Below, one piece after another: positions 32,790-45,500 of a DNA stretch of 64,000 nt; the first letter of the stretch is position 1; the number at the start of each line of letters is the position of its first letter. The DNA is from Raphanus sativus. Lineage: Eukaryota > Streptophyta > Magnoliopsida > Brassicales > Brassicaceae. Location: the NCBI RefSeq assembly GCF_000801105.2, contig NC_079511.1, forward strand, positions 23,273,792 to 23,337,791. The letters run 5' to 3'. Both the position numbers and the translations under genes were made by a program. Under the pieces are notes generated by a model. That model saw only the letters and a list, made by a program, of their open reading frames with translations, did no database searches and was not told where the DNA came from.

Positions 32790-35700
32790 ATTGTATATAT
32801 ACATCTACTTGTATGAAAGCCAGGGTTGTATAAATTTTGTAGTATTTATGATTTGTTCTATTTTAACATATATTGATTTTTAATATATTTTTAAATAATT
32901 AATGATATTCACATATTTTCTGGATATCAAAAAAAACTTATGATTATTTGTAAATATTTACGGATATGTTATCTACTTTGTTCAATATAAGTAAATCCAT
33001 AAAATATAAAATTTGTTTTCACAGTAATATTTTTACATAGTACAAAACAATTACTGAGACTTATATTCCGAACTAATATTAATTAAATTTTGAATAATAA
33101 ATTTAAAAATATTCTTATCATAAATCCTTGACATTGATTTTTTTTCCAGAGAATTACTAATCTCCAGATTTTTCTAGATATCCAAATAAAAAAAATTGAT
33201 ATGCAAAATATTTATGAATATTTGTAAATATTTACGGATATCTTATCTACTTTGTTCAATATATGTAAATTTAGAAAAGATATAATTTTTTCATAATAAC
33301 ATATTTTACATAGTATAAAATAAAATATCAATTACTGAAACTTTATATTACTTATTAAACTTTTGAATTAAAAAAATAAGAAAATGTTACTTTTATAAAG
33401 CCTTGATATTTATTTCTTAATTAAAAATTTATATTGCGTATTAAACTTCTCGGGTATCGGATAAATATCAAAGATTAGGTTCGAATTTTTGGGATCGGGT
33501 TTGAATATTTGTAAATATTTACGGATATCTTATCCATATTATTCAGTATACGTAAATCTAGAAAAAAATACAAATTTGTTTTCAAAATAATATTTTTACA
33601 TAGTATCAAATAAAAAATACTAAAACTTCATATTCCATATTAAAATTAACTATACATTTGAAAACCAAAAATTAAGAATATGTAGCTTTTAGAAAGCCTT
33701 GGTATTCATTTCTTAATTTAAAATTTTTATAAGTAATCTTGATTATGTAATTACATTAAAATAATAATTATGTAAATTATATTTCTAAACTCTATTTTTA
33801 ATGTAAATATACATCTACTTTTATATAGCCAAAGTTGTATAAATTTTGTAGTATTTATGATTTGCTTCATTATTGGTGGATGTTGATTTTTAAATATTTG
33901 ATGGTTATTTTCTGCCGGTCCATCAAGAGATTGTGAGGCTGAAGATCCCTGTAAGAAAAATAAGAATGATGATCTGTTCCAAATATTTTTAATAGTATAT
34001 ATACATCTACTTGTATAAAAGCCAGGGTTGTATAAATTTTGTAGTATTTATGATTTGTTCTATTTTTAACATATATTGATTTTTATTTTTTTCGAATAAT
34101 TAATGATCTTCACATATTTTCCGGATATCCAAAAAATTATGATTATTTGTAAATATTTACGGATATCTTATCCACTTTGTTTAATATAAGTAAATCCATA
34201 AAATATACAAATTTGTTTTCACAGTAATATTTTTACATAGTACAAAACAATTACTGAGACTTATATTCCGAATTAAAATTAATTAAATTTTGAATAACAA
34301 ATTAAAAATATTGTTATTATAAATCGTTGACATTGATTTTTTTTTCAGAGAATTACTAATCTCCAGATTTTCTGGATATCCAAATAAAATAAAAATTGAT
34401 ATGCAAAATACTTATGAATATGTAAATATTAACGGATATCTTATCTACTTCGTTCAATATATGTAAATTTAGAAAATATATAATTTTTTTCATAATAATA
34501 TTTTTTACATAGTATAAAATAAAATAGCAATTACTGAAACTTTATATTGCTTATTAAACTTTTGAATAAAAAATAAGAAAATGTTACTTTTATAAAGCCT
34601 TGATATTTATTTATTAATTAAAAAAATTTTATATTGGATATTAAACTTCTCGAGTATCGGATAAATATCAAGGATTTTGGTTCAGGTTTTTTGGATCGGG
34701 TTTGAATATTTGTAAATATTTACGGATATCTTAACCATATTATTCAGTATAAGTAAATCTAGAAAAACATACAAATTTGTTTTCAAAATAATATTTTTAC
34801 ATAGTATCAAATAAAAGTTACTAAAACTTCATATTCCATATTAAAATTAACTAAACATTTGAAAAAAAAATTAAGAAGATGTAGCTTTTAGAAAGCCTTG
34901 ATATTCATTTCTTAATTTAAATTTTTTATAAGTAATCTTGAAAACGTAATTATATTAAAATAATAATTATGTAAATTATATTTCTAAACTCTATTTTTAA
35001 ATGTAAATATACATCTACTTTTATAAAGCTAGGGTTGTATAAATTTTGTAGTATTTATGATTTGCTTCATTATTAGTGGATATTGATTTTTAAATATTTG
35101 ATGGTCATTTTCTGCCGGTCCATCAAGAGATTGTGAGGCTTAAGATCCCTATAAAAGAAGTAAGAATGATGATCTGTTCCACATATTTTTAATTGTATAT
35201 ATACATCTACTTGTATAAAAGCCAGGGTTGTATAAATTTTGTAGTATTTATGATTTGTTCTATTTTTAACATATATTGATTTTTAATTTTTTTTCCGAAT
35301 AATTAATGATCTTCACATATTTTCCGGATATCCAAAAAAATTATGATTATTTGTAAATATTTACTGATATCTTATCCACTTTGTTTAATATAAGTAAATC
35401 CATAAAATATACAAATTTGTTTTCACAGTAATATTTTTACATAGTACAAAACAATTACTGAGACTTATATTCCGAATTAAAATTAATTAAATTTTGAATA
35501 ACAAATTAAAAAATATTGTTATTATAAATCGTTGACATTGATTTTTCTTTCAGAGAATTACTAATCTCCAGATTTTTCTGGATATCCAAATAAAATAAAT
35601 ATTGATATGCAAAATACTTATGAATATTTGTAAATATTTACGGATATCTTATCTACTGCGTTCAATATATGTAAATTTAGAAAAGATATAATTTTTTCAT

Positions 35701-37485
35701 AATAATATTTTTTACATAGTATAAAATAAAATAGCAATTACTGAAACTTTATATTGCTTATTAAACTTTTGAATAAAAAAATATGAAAATGTTACTTTTA
35801 TAAAGCCTTGATATTTATTTTATATTGGGTATCAAAATTCTCGGGTATCGGATAAATATCAAGGATTTCGGTTCGGGCTTTTCGGATCGGGTTTGAATAT
35901 TTGTAAATATTTACGGATACCTTATCCATATTATTCAGTATACGTAAATCTAGAAAAACATACAAATTTGTTTTCAAAATAATATTTTTACATAGTATCA
36001 AATAAAAGTTACTAAAACTTCGTAATCCATATTAAAATTAACTAAACATTTGACAAACAAAAATTAAGAAGATGTAGCTTTTAGAAAGCCTTGATATTCA
36101 TTTCTTAATTTAAAAATTTTATAAGTAATCTTGAAAATGTAATTACATTAAAATAATAATTCTGTAAATTATATTTCTAAACTCTATTTTAAATATAAAT
36201 ATACATCTAATTTTATAAAGCCAGAGTTGTATAAATTTTGTAGTATTTATTATTTGCTTCATTATTAGTGCATATTGATTTTTCAATATTTGATGGTCAT
36301 TTTCTGCCGGTCCATCAAGAGATTGTGAGGCTGAAGATCCCTGTAAGAAAAGTAAGAATGATGATCTGTTCCAAATATTTTTTAATTGTATATATACATC
36401 TACTTGTATAAAAGTCAGGGTTGTATAAATTTTGTAGTATTTATGATTTGTTCTATTTTTAACATATATTGATTTTTATTTTTTTCGAATAATTAATGAT
36501 CTTCACATATTTTCCGGATATCTAAAAAATTAGGATTATTTGTAAATATTTACGGATATCTTATCCACTTTGTTTAATATAAGTAAATTCATAAAATATA
36601 CAAATTTGTTTTCACGGTAATATTTTTACATAGTACAAAACAATTACTGAGACTTATATTCCGAATTAAAATTAATTAAATTTTGAATAACAATTAAAAA
36701 ATATTGTTATTATAAATCGTTGACATTGATTTTTTTTCCAGAGAATTACTAATCTAAGATTTTTCTGGATATCCAAATAAAATAAAAATTGATATGCAAA
36801 ATACTTATGAATATGTAAATATTTACGGATATCTTATCTACTTCGTTCAATATATGTAAATTTAGAAAATATATAATTTTTTTCATAATAATATTTTTTA
36901 CATAGTATAAAATAAAATAGCAATTACTGAAACTTTATATTGCTTATTAAACTTTTGAATAAAAAATAAGAAAATGTTACTTTTATAAAGCCTTGATATT
37001 TATTTATTAATTAAAATTTTATATTGGGTATTAAACTTCTCGAGTATCAGATAAATATCAAGGATTTTGGTTCAGGTTTTTCGGATCGGGTTTGAATATT
37101 TGTAAATATTTACGGATATCTTAACCATATTATTCAGTATAAGTAAATCTAGAAAAACATACAAATTTGTTTTCAAAATAATATTTTTACATAGTATCAA
37201 ATAAAAGTTACTAAAACTTCATATTCCATATTAAAATTAACTAAACATTTGAAAAAAAATTAAGAAGATGTAGCTTTTAGAAAGCCTTGATATTCATTTC
37301 TTAATTTAAAATTTTTATAAGTAATCTTGAAAACGTAATTATATTAAAATAATAATTATGTAAATTATATTTCTAAACTCTATTTTTAAATGTAAATATA
37401 CATCTACTTTTATAAAGCCAGGGTTGTATAAATTTTGTAGTATTTATGATTTGCTTCATTATTAGTGGATATTGATTTTTAAATA

Positions 37486-37537
37486 TTTGATGGTCATTTT
37501 CTGCCGGTCCATCAAGAGATTGTGAGGCTTAAGATCC
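37486..37537 (-). pseudogene. CDKB2-type kinase exon fragment (one of seven array copies)
   Basis: On the minus strand, a pyrimidine-rich tract and AG acceptor precede a split Arg codon and then DLKPHNLLMDRQKMTIK. This is the catalytic-loop region (HRDLKPxN) of a cyclin-dependent kinase. HNLLMD is the form of plant CDKB2, whereas CDKB1 and CDKA differ here. The intron side is included, so it is a genomic and not a retro-copied fragment. Equivalent fragments lie near 33900, 35100, 36290, 38680, 40540 and 41745. None can be translated into a kinase. Confidence 0.72.
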
Positions 37538-39522
37538 CTATAAAAGAAGTAAGAATGATGATCTGTTCCACATATTTTTAATTGTATATATACATCTACT
37601 TGTATAAAATTTGTAGTATTTATGATTTGTTCTATTTTTAACATATATTGATTTTTAATTTTTTTTTCGAATAATTAATGATCTTCACATATTTTCCGGA
37701 TATCCAAAAAAATTATGATTATTTGTAAATATTTACTGATATCTTATCCACTTTGTTTAATATAAGTAAATCCATAAAATATAGAAATTTGTTTTCACAG
37801 TAATATTTTTACATAGTACAAAACAATTACTGAGACTTATATTCCGAATTAAAATTAATTAAATTTTGAATAACAAATTAAAAAATATTGTTATTATAAA
37901 TCGTTGACATTGATTTTTCTTTCAGAGAATTACTAATCTCCAGATTTTTCTGGATATCCAAATAAAATAAATATTGATATGCAAAATACTTATGAATATT
38001 TGTAAATATTTACGGATATCTTATCTACTGCGTTCAATATATGTAAATTTAGAAAAGATATAATTTTTTCATAATAATATTTTTTACATAGTATAAAATA
38101 AAATAGCAATTACTGAAACTTTATATTGCTTATTAAACTTTTGAATAAAAAAATATGAAAATGTTACTTTTATAAAGCCTTGATATTTATTTATTAATTA
38201 AAATTTTATATTGGGTATCAAACTTCTCGGGTATCGGATAAATATCAAGGATTTCGGTTCGGGCTTTTCGGATCGGGTTTGAATATTTGTAAATATTTAC
38301 GGATACCTTATCCATATTATTCAGTATACGTAAATCTAGAAAAACATACAAATTTGTTTTCAAAATAATATTTTTACATAGTATCAAATAAAAGTTACTA
38401 AAACTTCGTAATCCATATTAAAATTAACTAAACATTTGACAAACAAAAATTAAGAAGATGTAGCTTTTAGAAAGCCTTGATATTCATTTCTTAATTTAAA
38501 AATTTTATAAGTAATCTTGAAAATGTAATTACATTAAAATAATAATTATGTAAATTATATTTCTAAACTCTATTTTAAATATAAATATACATCTAATTTT
38601 ATAAAGCCAGAGTTGTATAAATTTTGTAGTATTTATTATTTTCTTCATTATTAGTGCATATTGATTTTTCAATATTTGATGGTCATTTTCTGCCGGTCCA
38701 TCAAGAGATTGTGAGGCTGAAGATCCCTGTAAGAAAAGTAAGAATGATGATATGTTCCAAATATTTTTAATTGTATATATACATCTACTTGTATAAAAGC
38801 CAGGGTTGTATAAAGTTTGTAGTATTTATGATTTGTTCTATTTTTAACATATATTGATTTTTAATATATTTTATGAATAATTAATGATCTTCACATATTT
38901 TCCGGATATCCAAAACATTTATGATTATTTGTAAATATTTACGGATATTTTATCCACTTTGTTCAATATAAGTAAATGCATAAAATATACAAATTTGTTT
39001 TCACAGTAATATTTTTACATAGTACAAAACAATTACTGAGACTTATATTCCGAATTAAAATTAATTAAACAAATTAAAAAATATTTTTATTATAAATCCT
39101 TGACATTGATTTTTTCCAGAGAATTACTAATCTTTAGATTTTTCTGGATATCCAAATAAAATATTTTTGATATGCAAAATATTTATGAATATTTTTAAAT
39201 ATTTACAGATATCTTATCTACTTCGTTCAATATATGTAAATTTAGAAAAGATATATTTTTTTCATAATAATATTTTTTCATAGTATAAAATAAAATAGCA
39301 ATTACTGAAACTTTATATTGCTTATTAAACTTTTGAATAAAAAATAAGAAATGTTACTTTTATAAAGCCTTGATGTTTATTTCTTAAATTAAAATTTATA
39401 TTGCGTACTAAACTTCTCGGGTATTGGATAAATATCAAGGATTTTGGTTTGTTTTTTGGATCGGGTTGAATATTTGTAAATATTTACGAATATCTTATCC
39501 ATATTATTCAGTATACGTAAAT

Positions 39523-40198
39523 TAGGGCTGGGCAAAAAATCCGAATCCGAAAAACCGAACCGAACCCGATCCGAAAAATAGCACCGAACCCGAACCAAAA
39601 ATTGATTAAATATCCGAACGGGTTCAAAATTTCGGTATTTAAAGAACCAAAACCGAGCCCGATCCAAACCGAAGTATTTTGGGTACCCGAATGTATCCGA
39701 AATAATTTTATATACTTAAATATATACATTATTTTATATATAATGTATATTAAAATATTAAAAATATATAAGATACCTTTAAGTTTTCCAAAATACTCAG
39801 AAAATATATGCAAATAGTCAAAAGTAAATGTTTAAAATAGCTAAAGTATACTGAAAACACCAAAATAGTTAAATATCTATTGATTCTTTATCCAAATATT
39901 CAAAAAAAAAACAATTTATATGTTAAATTAAGGTATTTTGACATATATGTTATGAAATTTATATGTAATATATTATCTTTCTTATAGATTTTAAAAATTA
40001 AAGTATATAATGATTTTTAAAAATTTAAAAACATTTTAAATGGGTTATCCGAACCCGAACCGAACCCGCAAAGATCCGAACCGAACCCGAACCAAAATTT
40101 AGAAATATCCGAATGGGGCTGAAATCTTTGACCCCGAAAACCCGAAACCCGAATGGACTTAACCGAAACCCGAATGGGTATCCGAACGCCCAGCCCTA
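39523..40198. mobile_element. 676-bp hAT-like MITE
   Basis: Terminal inverted repeats TAGGGCTGGGC and GCCCAGCCCTA bound the element. The flanks ACGTAAAT (39515-39522) and ACGTAATC (40199-40206) look like an 8-bp target duplication with one base lost; other array units read GTATACGTAAATCTAG undivided at this spot. The interior is rich in CCGAACC-type repeats and has no gene. Inverted repeats and 8-bp duplication suit the hAT superfamily. Confidence 0.8.
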
Positions 40199-41830
40199 AC
40201 GTAATCTAGAAAACATACATTTTTTTTTCAAAATAATATTTTTACATAGTATCAAATAAAATTACTTAAACTTCATATTCCATATTAAAATTAACTAAAC
40301 ATTGAAAAACAAATTAAGAAGATGTAGCTTTTAAAAATCCTTGATATTCATTTCTTAATTTAAATTTATAAGTAATCTTGAAAATGTAATTACATTAAAT
40401 TAATAATTATGTAAATTATATTCTAAACTCTATTTTTTAAATGTAAATATACATATACTTTTATAAAGCTAGAGTTGTATAAATTTTGTAGTATTTATGA
40501 TTTGCTTCATTATTAGTGGATATGATTTTTAAATATTTCATGGTCATTTTCTACCGGTCCATCAAAAGATTGTGAGGCCTAAGATCCCTGTAAGAGAAGT
40601 AAGAATGATGATCTGTTCTACATATTTTTAATTGTATATATACATCTACTTGTATAAAAGCTAGGGTTGTATAAATTTTGTAGTATTTATGATTTGTTCT
40701 ATTTTTAACATATATTTTTTTAATATATTTTTGAATAATTAATGATCTTCACATATTTTCCGGATATCCAAAAAAAATTATGATTATTTGTAAATATTTA
40801 TGGATATCTATCCACTTTGTTCAATATAAGTAAATCCATAAAACATACAAATTTGTTTTCACAGTAATATTTTTACATAGTACAGAACAATTACTGAGAC
40901 TTATATTCCGAATTAAAATTAATTAACCAAATTAAAAAATATTGTTATTATAAATCCTTGACATTGATTTTTTTACCAGAGAATTACTAATCTCCAGATT
41001 TTTCTGGATATCCAAAGAAAAAAGATTGATATGCAAAATATTTATGAATATTTGTAAATATTTACGGACATCTTATCTACTTCATTCAATATATGTAAAT
41101 TTAGAAAAGATATAATTTTTTTTCATGATAATATTTTTTACATGGTATAAAATAAATAGCAATTACTGAAACTTTATATTTCTTATTAAACTTTGAATAA
41201 AAAATAAGAAAATGTTACTTTTATAAAGCCTTGATATTTATTTCTTAATTAAAAATTTATATTGCGTATTCAACTTCTCGGGTATCGGATAAATATCAAA
41301 AATTTCGGTTCCGGTTTTCCGGATCGGGTTTGAATATTTGTAAATATTTACGGATATCTTATCCATATTATTCAGTATACGTAAATCTAGAAAAAAACAT
41401 ACAAATTTGTTTTCAAATTAATATTTTTACATAGTATCAAATAAAAGTTACTAAAATAAAAGTTACTAAAACTTCATATTCCATATTAAAATTAACTAAA
41501 CATTTGAAAAACAAAAATTAAGAATATGTAGCTTTTAGAAAGCCTTGATATTCATTTCTTAATTTAAAATTTTTATAATTAATCTTGAAAATGTAATTAC
41601 ATTAAAATAATAATTATGTAAATTATATTTCTAAACTCTATTTTTAAATGTAAATATACATCTAATTTTATAAAGCCAGAGTTATATAAATTTTGTAGTA
41701 TTTATGATTTGCTTCATTATTAATAGATATTGATTTTTAAATATTTGATGGTCATTTTCTGTCGGTCCAAGAGATTGTGAGACTTAAGATCCATGTAAGA
41801 AAAGAAAGAATGATGATCTGTTCTATGATG

Positions 41831-42526
41831 ATCTGTTCTTCAAACGGATGCATTATTAATCTGTTTAAACAGAAAATGAATCTTTATGTCTATGCAACAC
41901 TCCATGGCCATAGCAAAAGAGTGTAACTAAAATTATTTGATCTCAGATATAAAATTTTCTCGTTTTCATTCCTTGTTGTGACTGTATAAGTAACAAAATT
42001 GAAGATGCTCACTCTATAGTCCAAAACTTGTTTTTGTCTTTTCTCTCTTTACAAACTCGAACAACAAAAGTAGCATCGCAAAAGAAAGACAAAACACTCT
42101 CAAGAGTGTTGGATTTTTAGAGTGCTTAAGCAAAGAAAGATTCTTACAAGAGTTGTCTACTTCAGTCACCGCTCAGTGCTGCTTTCAATACGTCTCTACA
42201 ACATGCTGACCTCACTGTTGTCCTTACTAAAACTTGCTGCATTTCATTATTATTCGTTTTCGAGTAACAGAACTCAAAACAAGTTTACGGCACGTCTACT
42301 GTTTCGATTTTGGTCCAGACAAAACAAAAAAAAAGGAACAGTAAAGAACCACACATTTGGTCTAAAACTCAAAGACGGCATATTACATAAAAGTGAGAAT
42401 GCTCTTCTCCAGGATCCAGCACGCCTGCAAAGAAAAGAAAGCATGTCTCATTTTCTGACTTTCAAACTACCAAAATCCAAGTTTTATCTGACTAATGCAC
42501 TAAAAACACTAACCTGAAACACAAGA
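41831..42526. other. Spacer and 3' UTR of BRR2
   Basis: The array ends near 41830 with a partly repeated GATGATCTGTTCTATGATGA. From about 42120 the sequence is probably BRR2 3' UTR on the minus strand. Just past the stop, CAG|GTTAGT (about 42514) and a TTTGCAG acceptor (about 42432) suggest a 3' UTR intron. Confidence 0.45.
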
Positions 42527-45500
42527 TCACTCTTCCATCGGATCTTCAGTGCCAGATTCTTTGACATCAACAGTGAAAGCATACTCTTGGTCACAACCCA
42601 AGTAAGAGTCACACATGAAGTACAGTGTGTAAGACTTCACTCCTGCTTCACTCGGTACTTGGAAATCCAGCTTCACCTTTGCTTTCTTCTGCAACGAGAC
42701 TCTCTTGATGGCCACCAACTGGTTCGTCTTGGTGTCCCCCACAACCAGCCACCAACCTTCTTCTTTGGTCTTGGGATACCTAGGTGCATCTACGGCTCCC
42801 ACTTCAGTCCTCCCCTCCATGTCTCTCTCAAGCATCACCTGCAATGTCACCTCTTTCCCTGGAGTCACATCTTCACTGCCCACAACCTCGTAAGTCAGGT
42901 CAATGTTTGGGAAGCGGTTGCAGAATCTGGCAATGTCTAAAAGCTCAGTGTCCTTCATCTTGAGAAGCTCTTGGCGTTCTTCATCCTCCATCTCCACAAG
43001 ATCAAATACGGTTTCAATGTTATTCTCCTGGCATCTTTTTGCTAAGTCCTTTGTGAAGTGAGGGAGCTGCAAAAGCATGGAGTCACGCTCCCACATGCCT
43101 TGAGTCACCATCTGGCTTGCTTCCATTGCTAACAGAGCAAGATTCAGCCAGCCATTGCTTGATATCACATCCACCATCGCCTGTAGAAGTCTGGTTGCTG
43201 ATAGAAGGACCTCACGCTGATCCATTTCCAAGTTCGTGGTAATGCTTTGCCTCGAGAAATGAGCCTGAAGAAGAGCGTTTGCTTTCACATGAGGATCTGT
43301 GCAGTTTGGGTTTTCAAACGAGAACCTCTGGTGATTGATGAGCCTCCTAACTCTGTCCTCTTCGCCAGGCCTTATTGGGATCATGTCATACTCTGAAGCT
43401 GATGTTAAGATCTCCAGAAGTCCCTTCATCTTGGTTTTAGAAGACAGAAGAGAACTGAAGCGCTCTATGGTGGTGTAACTGATGTAATAGTAAGATGAAA
43501 TCATACCAAGGTTGAGAGCAGAGAGGTCTATCTCATCCTCTATCTCAATGCACTTACTTGCTTCAAGATCAGACAAGGTGTTCTCAACCAGCTCTGATAG
43601 GTGATCAGACAAATGTCTGTGGCTCACTCCTTGAAGATTGTAGTAGTTAGGATTCTGGGGAAGCCTCCTGTACATCAAAGTCCATGTAAGATAATCCACT
43701 GCATCTTGCTTGTTCTCTATAACTCCAGCAACAACTTCTGCGTTGAAATTATTATGCAAGAAATGCTGGAGATGACTTTCCACAGGGAAGGCTTCATAGA
43801 GGAACTTCTTGTAATACTCTTTACGAGGAGCATGACAGAATATCACACACTTTCCAGCATTGTCGAGTAGAGGTCGGCTAGCACGCCCCATCATCTGAAG
43901 CAAATCAGAGACCGCATAATCTGAGTGTGAATTCTCCCTTCCATCGTAGTACTGTGTTCCCATTACCACCACAAGATGTGCATTTAGTGGAGTGCCCCAA
44001 CACAATGAACTGCTCATCACACAAATCTGAATCCGTCCAGCTTCAAAGAGCTGTGTCACGATCTCCTGATCCTGACTGCATAAGCCCTCGTGCAAGTACC
44101 CAATACCATGGCGCAGTGTCTCCTTCAATGTTTCCTCTCGGAGTTCCTTAACAAAATCCTCAAGTTCTTCTAGTTTCCCTAACAGGAAATCAGGGCTCAG
44201 TGGGTTGTCAATGTGAGAGTAAGCCATCAGATCCACAGCAGTCGAGCGGACATGTGAACGGGTTGGAACAAAAACTATAGCCGGCTTCTTGTTCTTGGCA
44301 TGCTGGACTATGGCGGTGTAGGTTGGCTTGGTCATTGCCTGCATCCTGGCTTCAAAACTGGATATATCCACTCCTTGAATGTGGATCTCCAGTGGAACAG
44401 GACGGACTCCAGGGGGGAAATTGAATAGGCCGTGAGAACTGGCCCCAATCCACTCCCCAAGATCTTTTGCATTTGCAAGGGAAGTGGAAAACGCAACAAT
44501 CCTGATCTTATTATCACCCTGACTAGAAATATATCTCATTCTAGAGACTATCACCTCCAAGACTGTACCACCTTGACCTTCTCCAATTAGATGAAGCTCA
44601 TCCACAATGAAAAGACTAACATGTTGTACGTATTTTCTCTGTTTCCACCTGCGAGACAGAGCATCCCATTTCTCAGGAGTACTTATGATTATCTGACTCT
44701 TCTCCAGCAGCTTAAGATCTAACGCTGTCTCCCCGGTCAGCTCAACAACCCGTAAACCAAGACCCTTCCCAAACTTCTTCTCCCAGATGCGAAACTGCTC
44801 CTTAGCAATAGCCTCTAAGGGTGCAATATAGACAACACGCATTGGAGCATGAGCATCAGGTCCGCTTTGCCTTTTAGTATCATCTTCCTGCCTTAGGAGT
44901 ACTTCTTGATAATTCTTCAATATAGCAAACTCAGCACATATAGTCTTTCCACTTCCAGTTGGAGCAGCAACCAACACATTATCGTTAGTGTTATACAAAA
45001 CATTAAAGACCTGAGTCTGCACCGGATTGAAATGCTTGAAATCCTGATAGAGTCTCTCATAGCTCGGATTCCTAAGCGCTGTGACAGGGAGGGGCTGCAA
45101 GTCCAGTAGCTCTGTAGGTGGTGGATACTTTTCTGGAAGTATAAGGTGTCTAAAGGATACAGGTAACACAGTCTGCGAGCCAAGCCATTTGTCTGAAACC
45201 ACTCGGACAAAATACTGAGGTGGCAGCGGTTCAAAGATTGGGACAGTGAAGTTTAAAGTGTGATCCTCACTGATATACTGCTTCTTCAATAGAAAGTACT
45301 CATGATGAAGGATCTTCTCACAATCATTGTCTTCCACAATGATCCAAAACGGCTCCACATATTTATGAACTTTTTCGTCCCACTGGAAGTCTGGTGTAAT
45401 TGTGAGCTCCACCCTTAGAACAGTTCGAGTAATAGGCTGAACTTGTGCTGCAAGAACCAATTTTGGGAACTGGTGGATGAACTTGTGAAGCGGTCTGCCC

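Larger units (their letters stand above)
32790..41830. repeat. 9-kb tandem array of ~1.2-kb units bearing a CDKB2 exon fragment
   Basis: Seven to eight units. The landmark CTGCCGGTCCATCAAGAGAT recurs, sometimes with changes, near 33915, 35113, 36306, 37501, 38691, 40552 and 41758. Spacing is about 1.2 kb, apart from one gap enlarged by a 676-bp insertion. Within each unit, a block starting ATATACATCTACTTGTATAA and a related block starting ATATACATCTACTTTTATA lie about 1 kb apart, and the word TTTGTAAATATTTACGGATA recurs about three times. Units alternate in two types, giving a 2.4-kb higher-order period. Outside the exon fragment the array is very AT-rich and non-coding. Confidence 0.88.

Noticed and set aside
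37462..37644. 60-residue minus-strand frame containing RDLKPHNLLMD, as a kinase gene
   Set aside because: Only about 17 codons match a kinase, they begin at an intron acceptor, and the same fragment recurs in each array unit; it is an exon remnant.
32790..41830. Tandem repeats considered as CRISPR-like or as LTR pairs
   Set aside because: Units are about 1.2 kb, eukaryotic and AT-rich, with no spacers, TG-CA ends, PBS or coding region.
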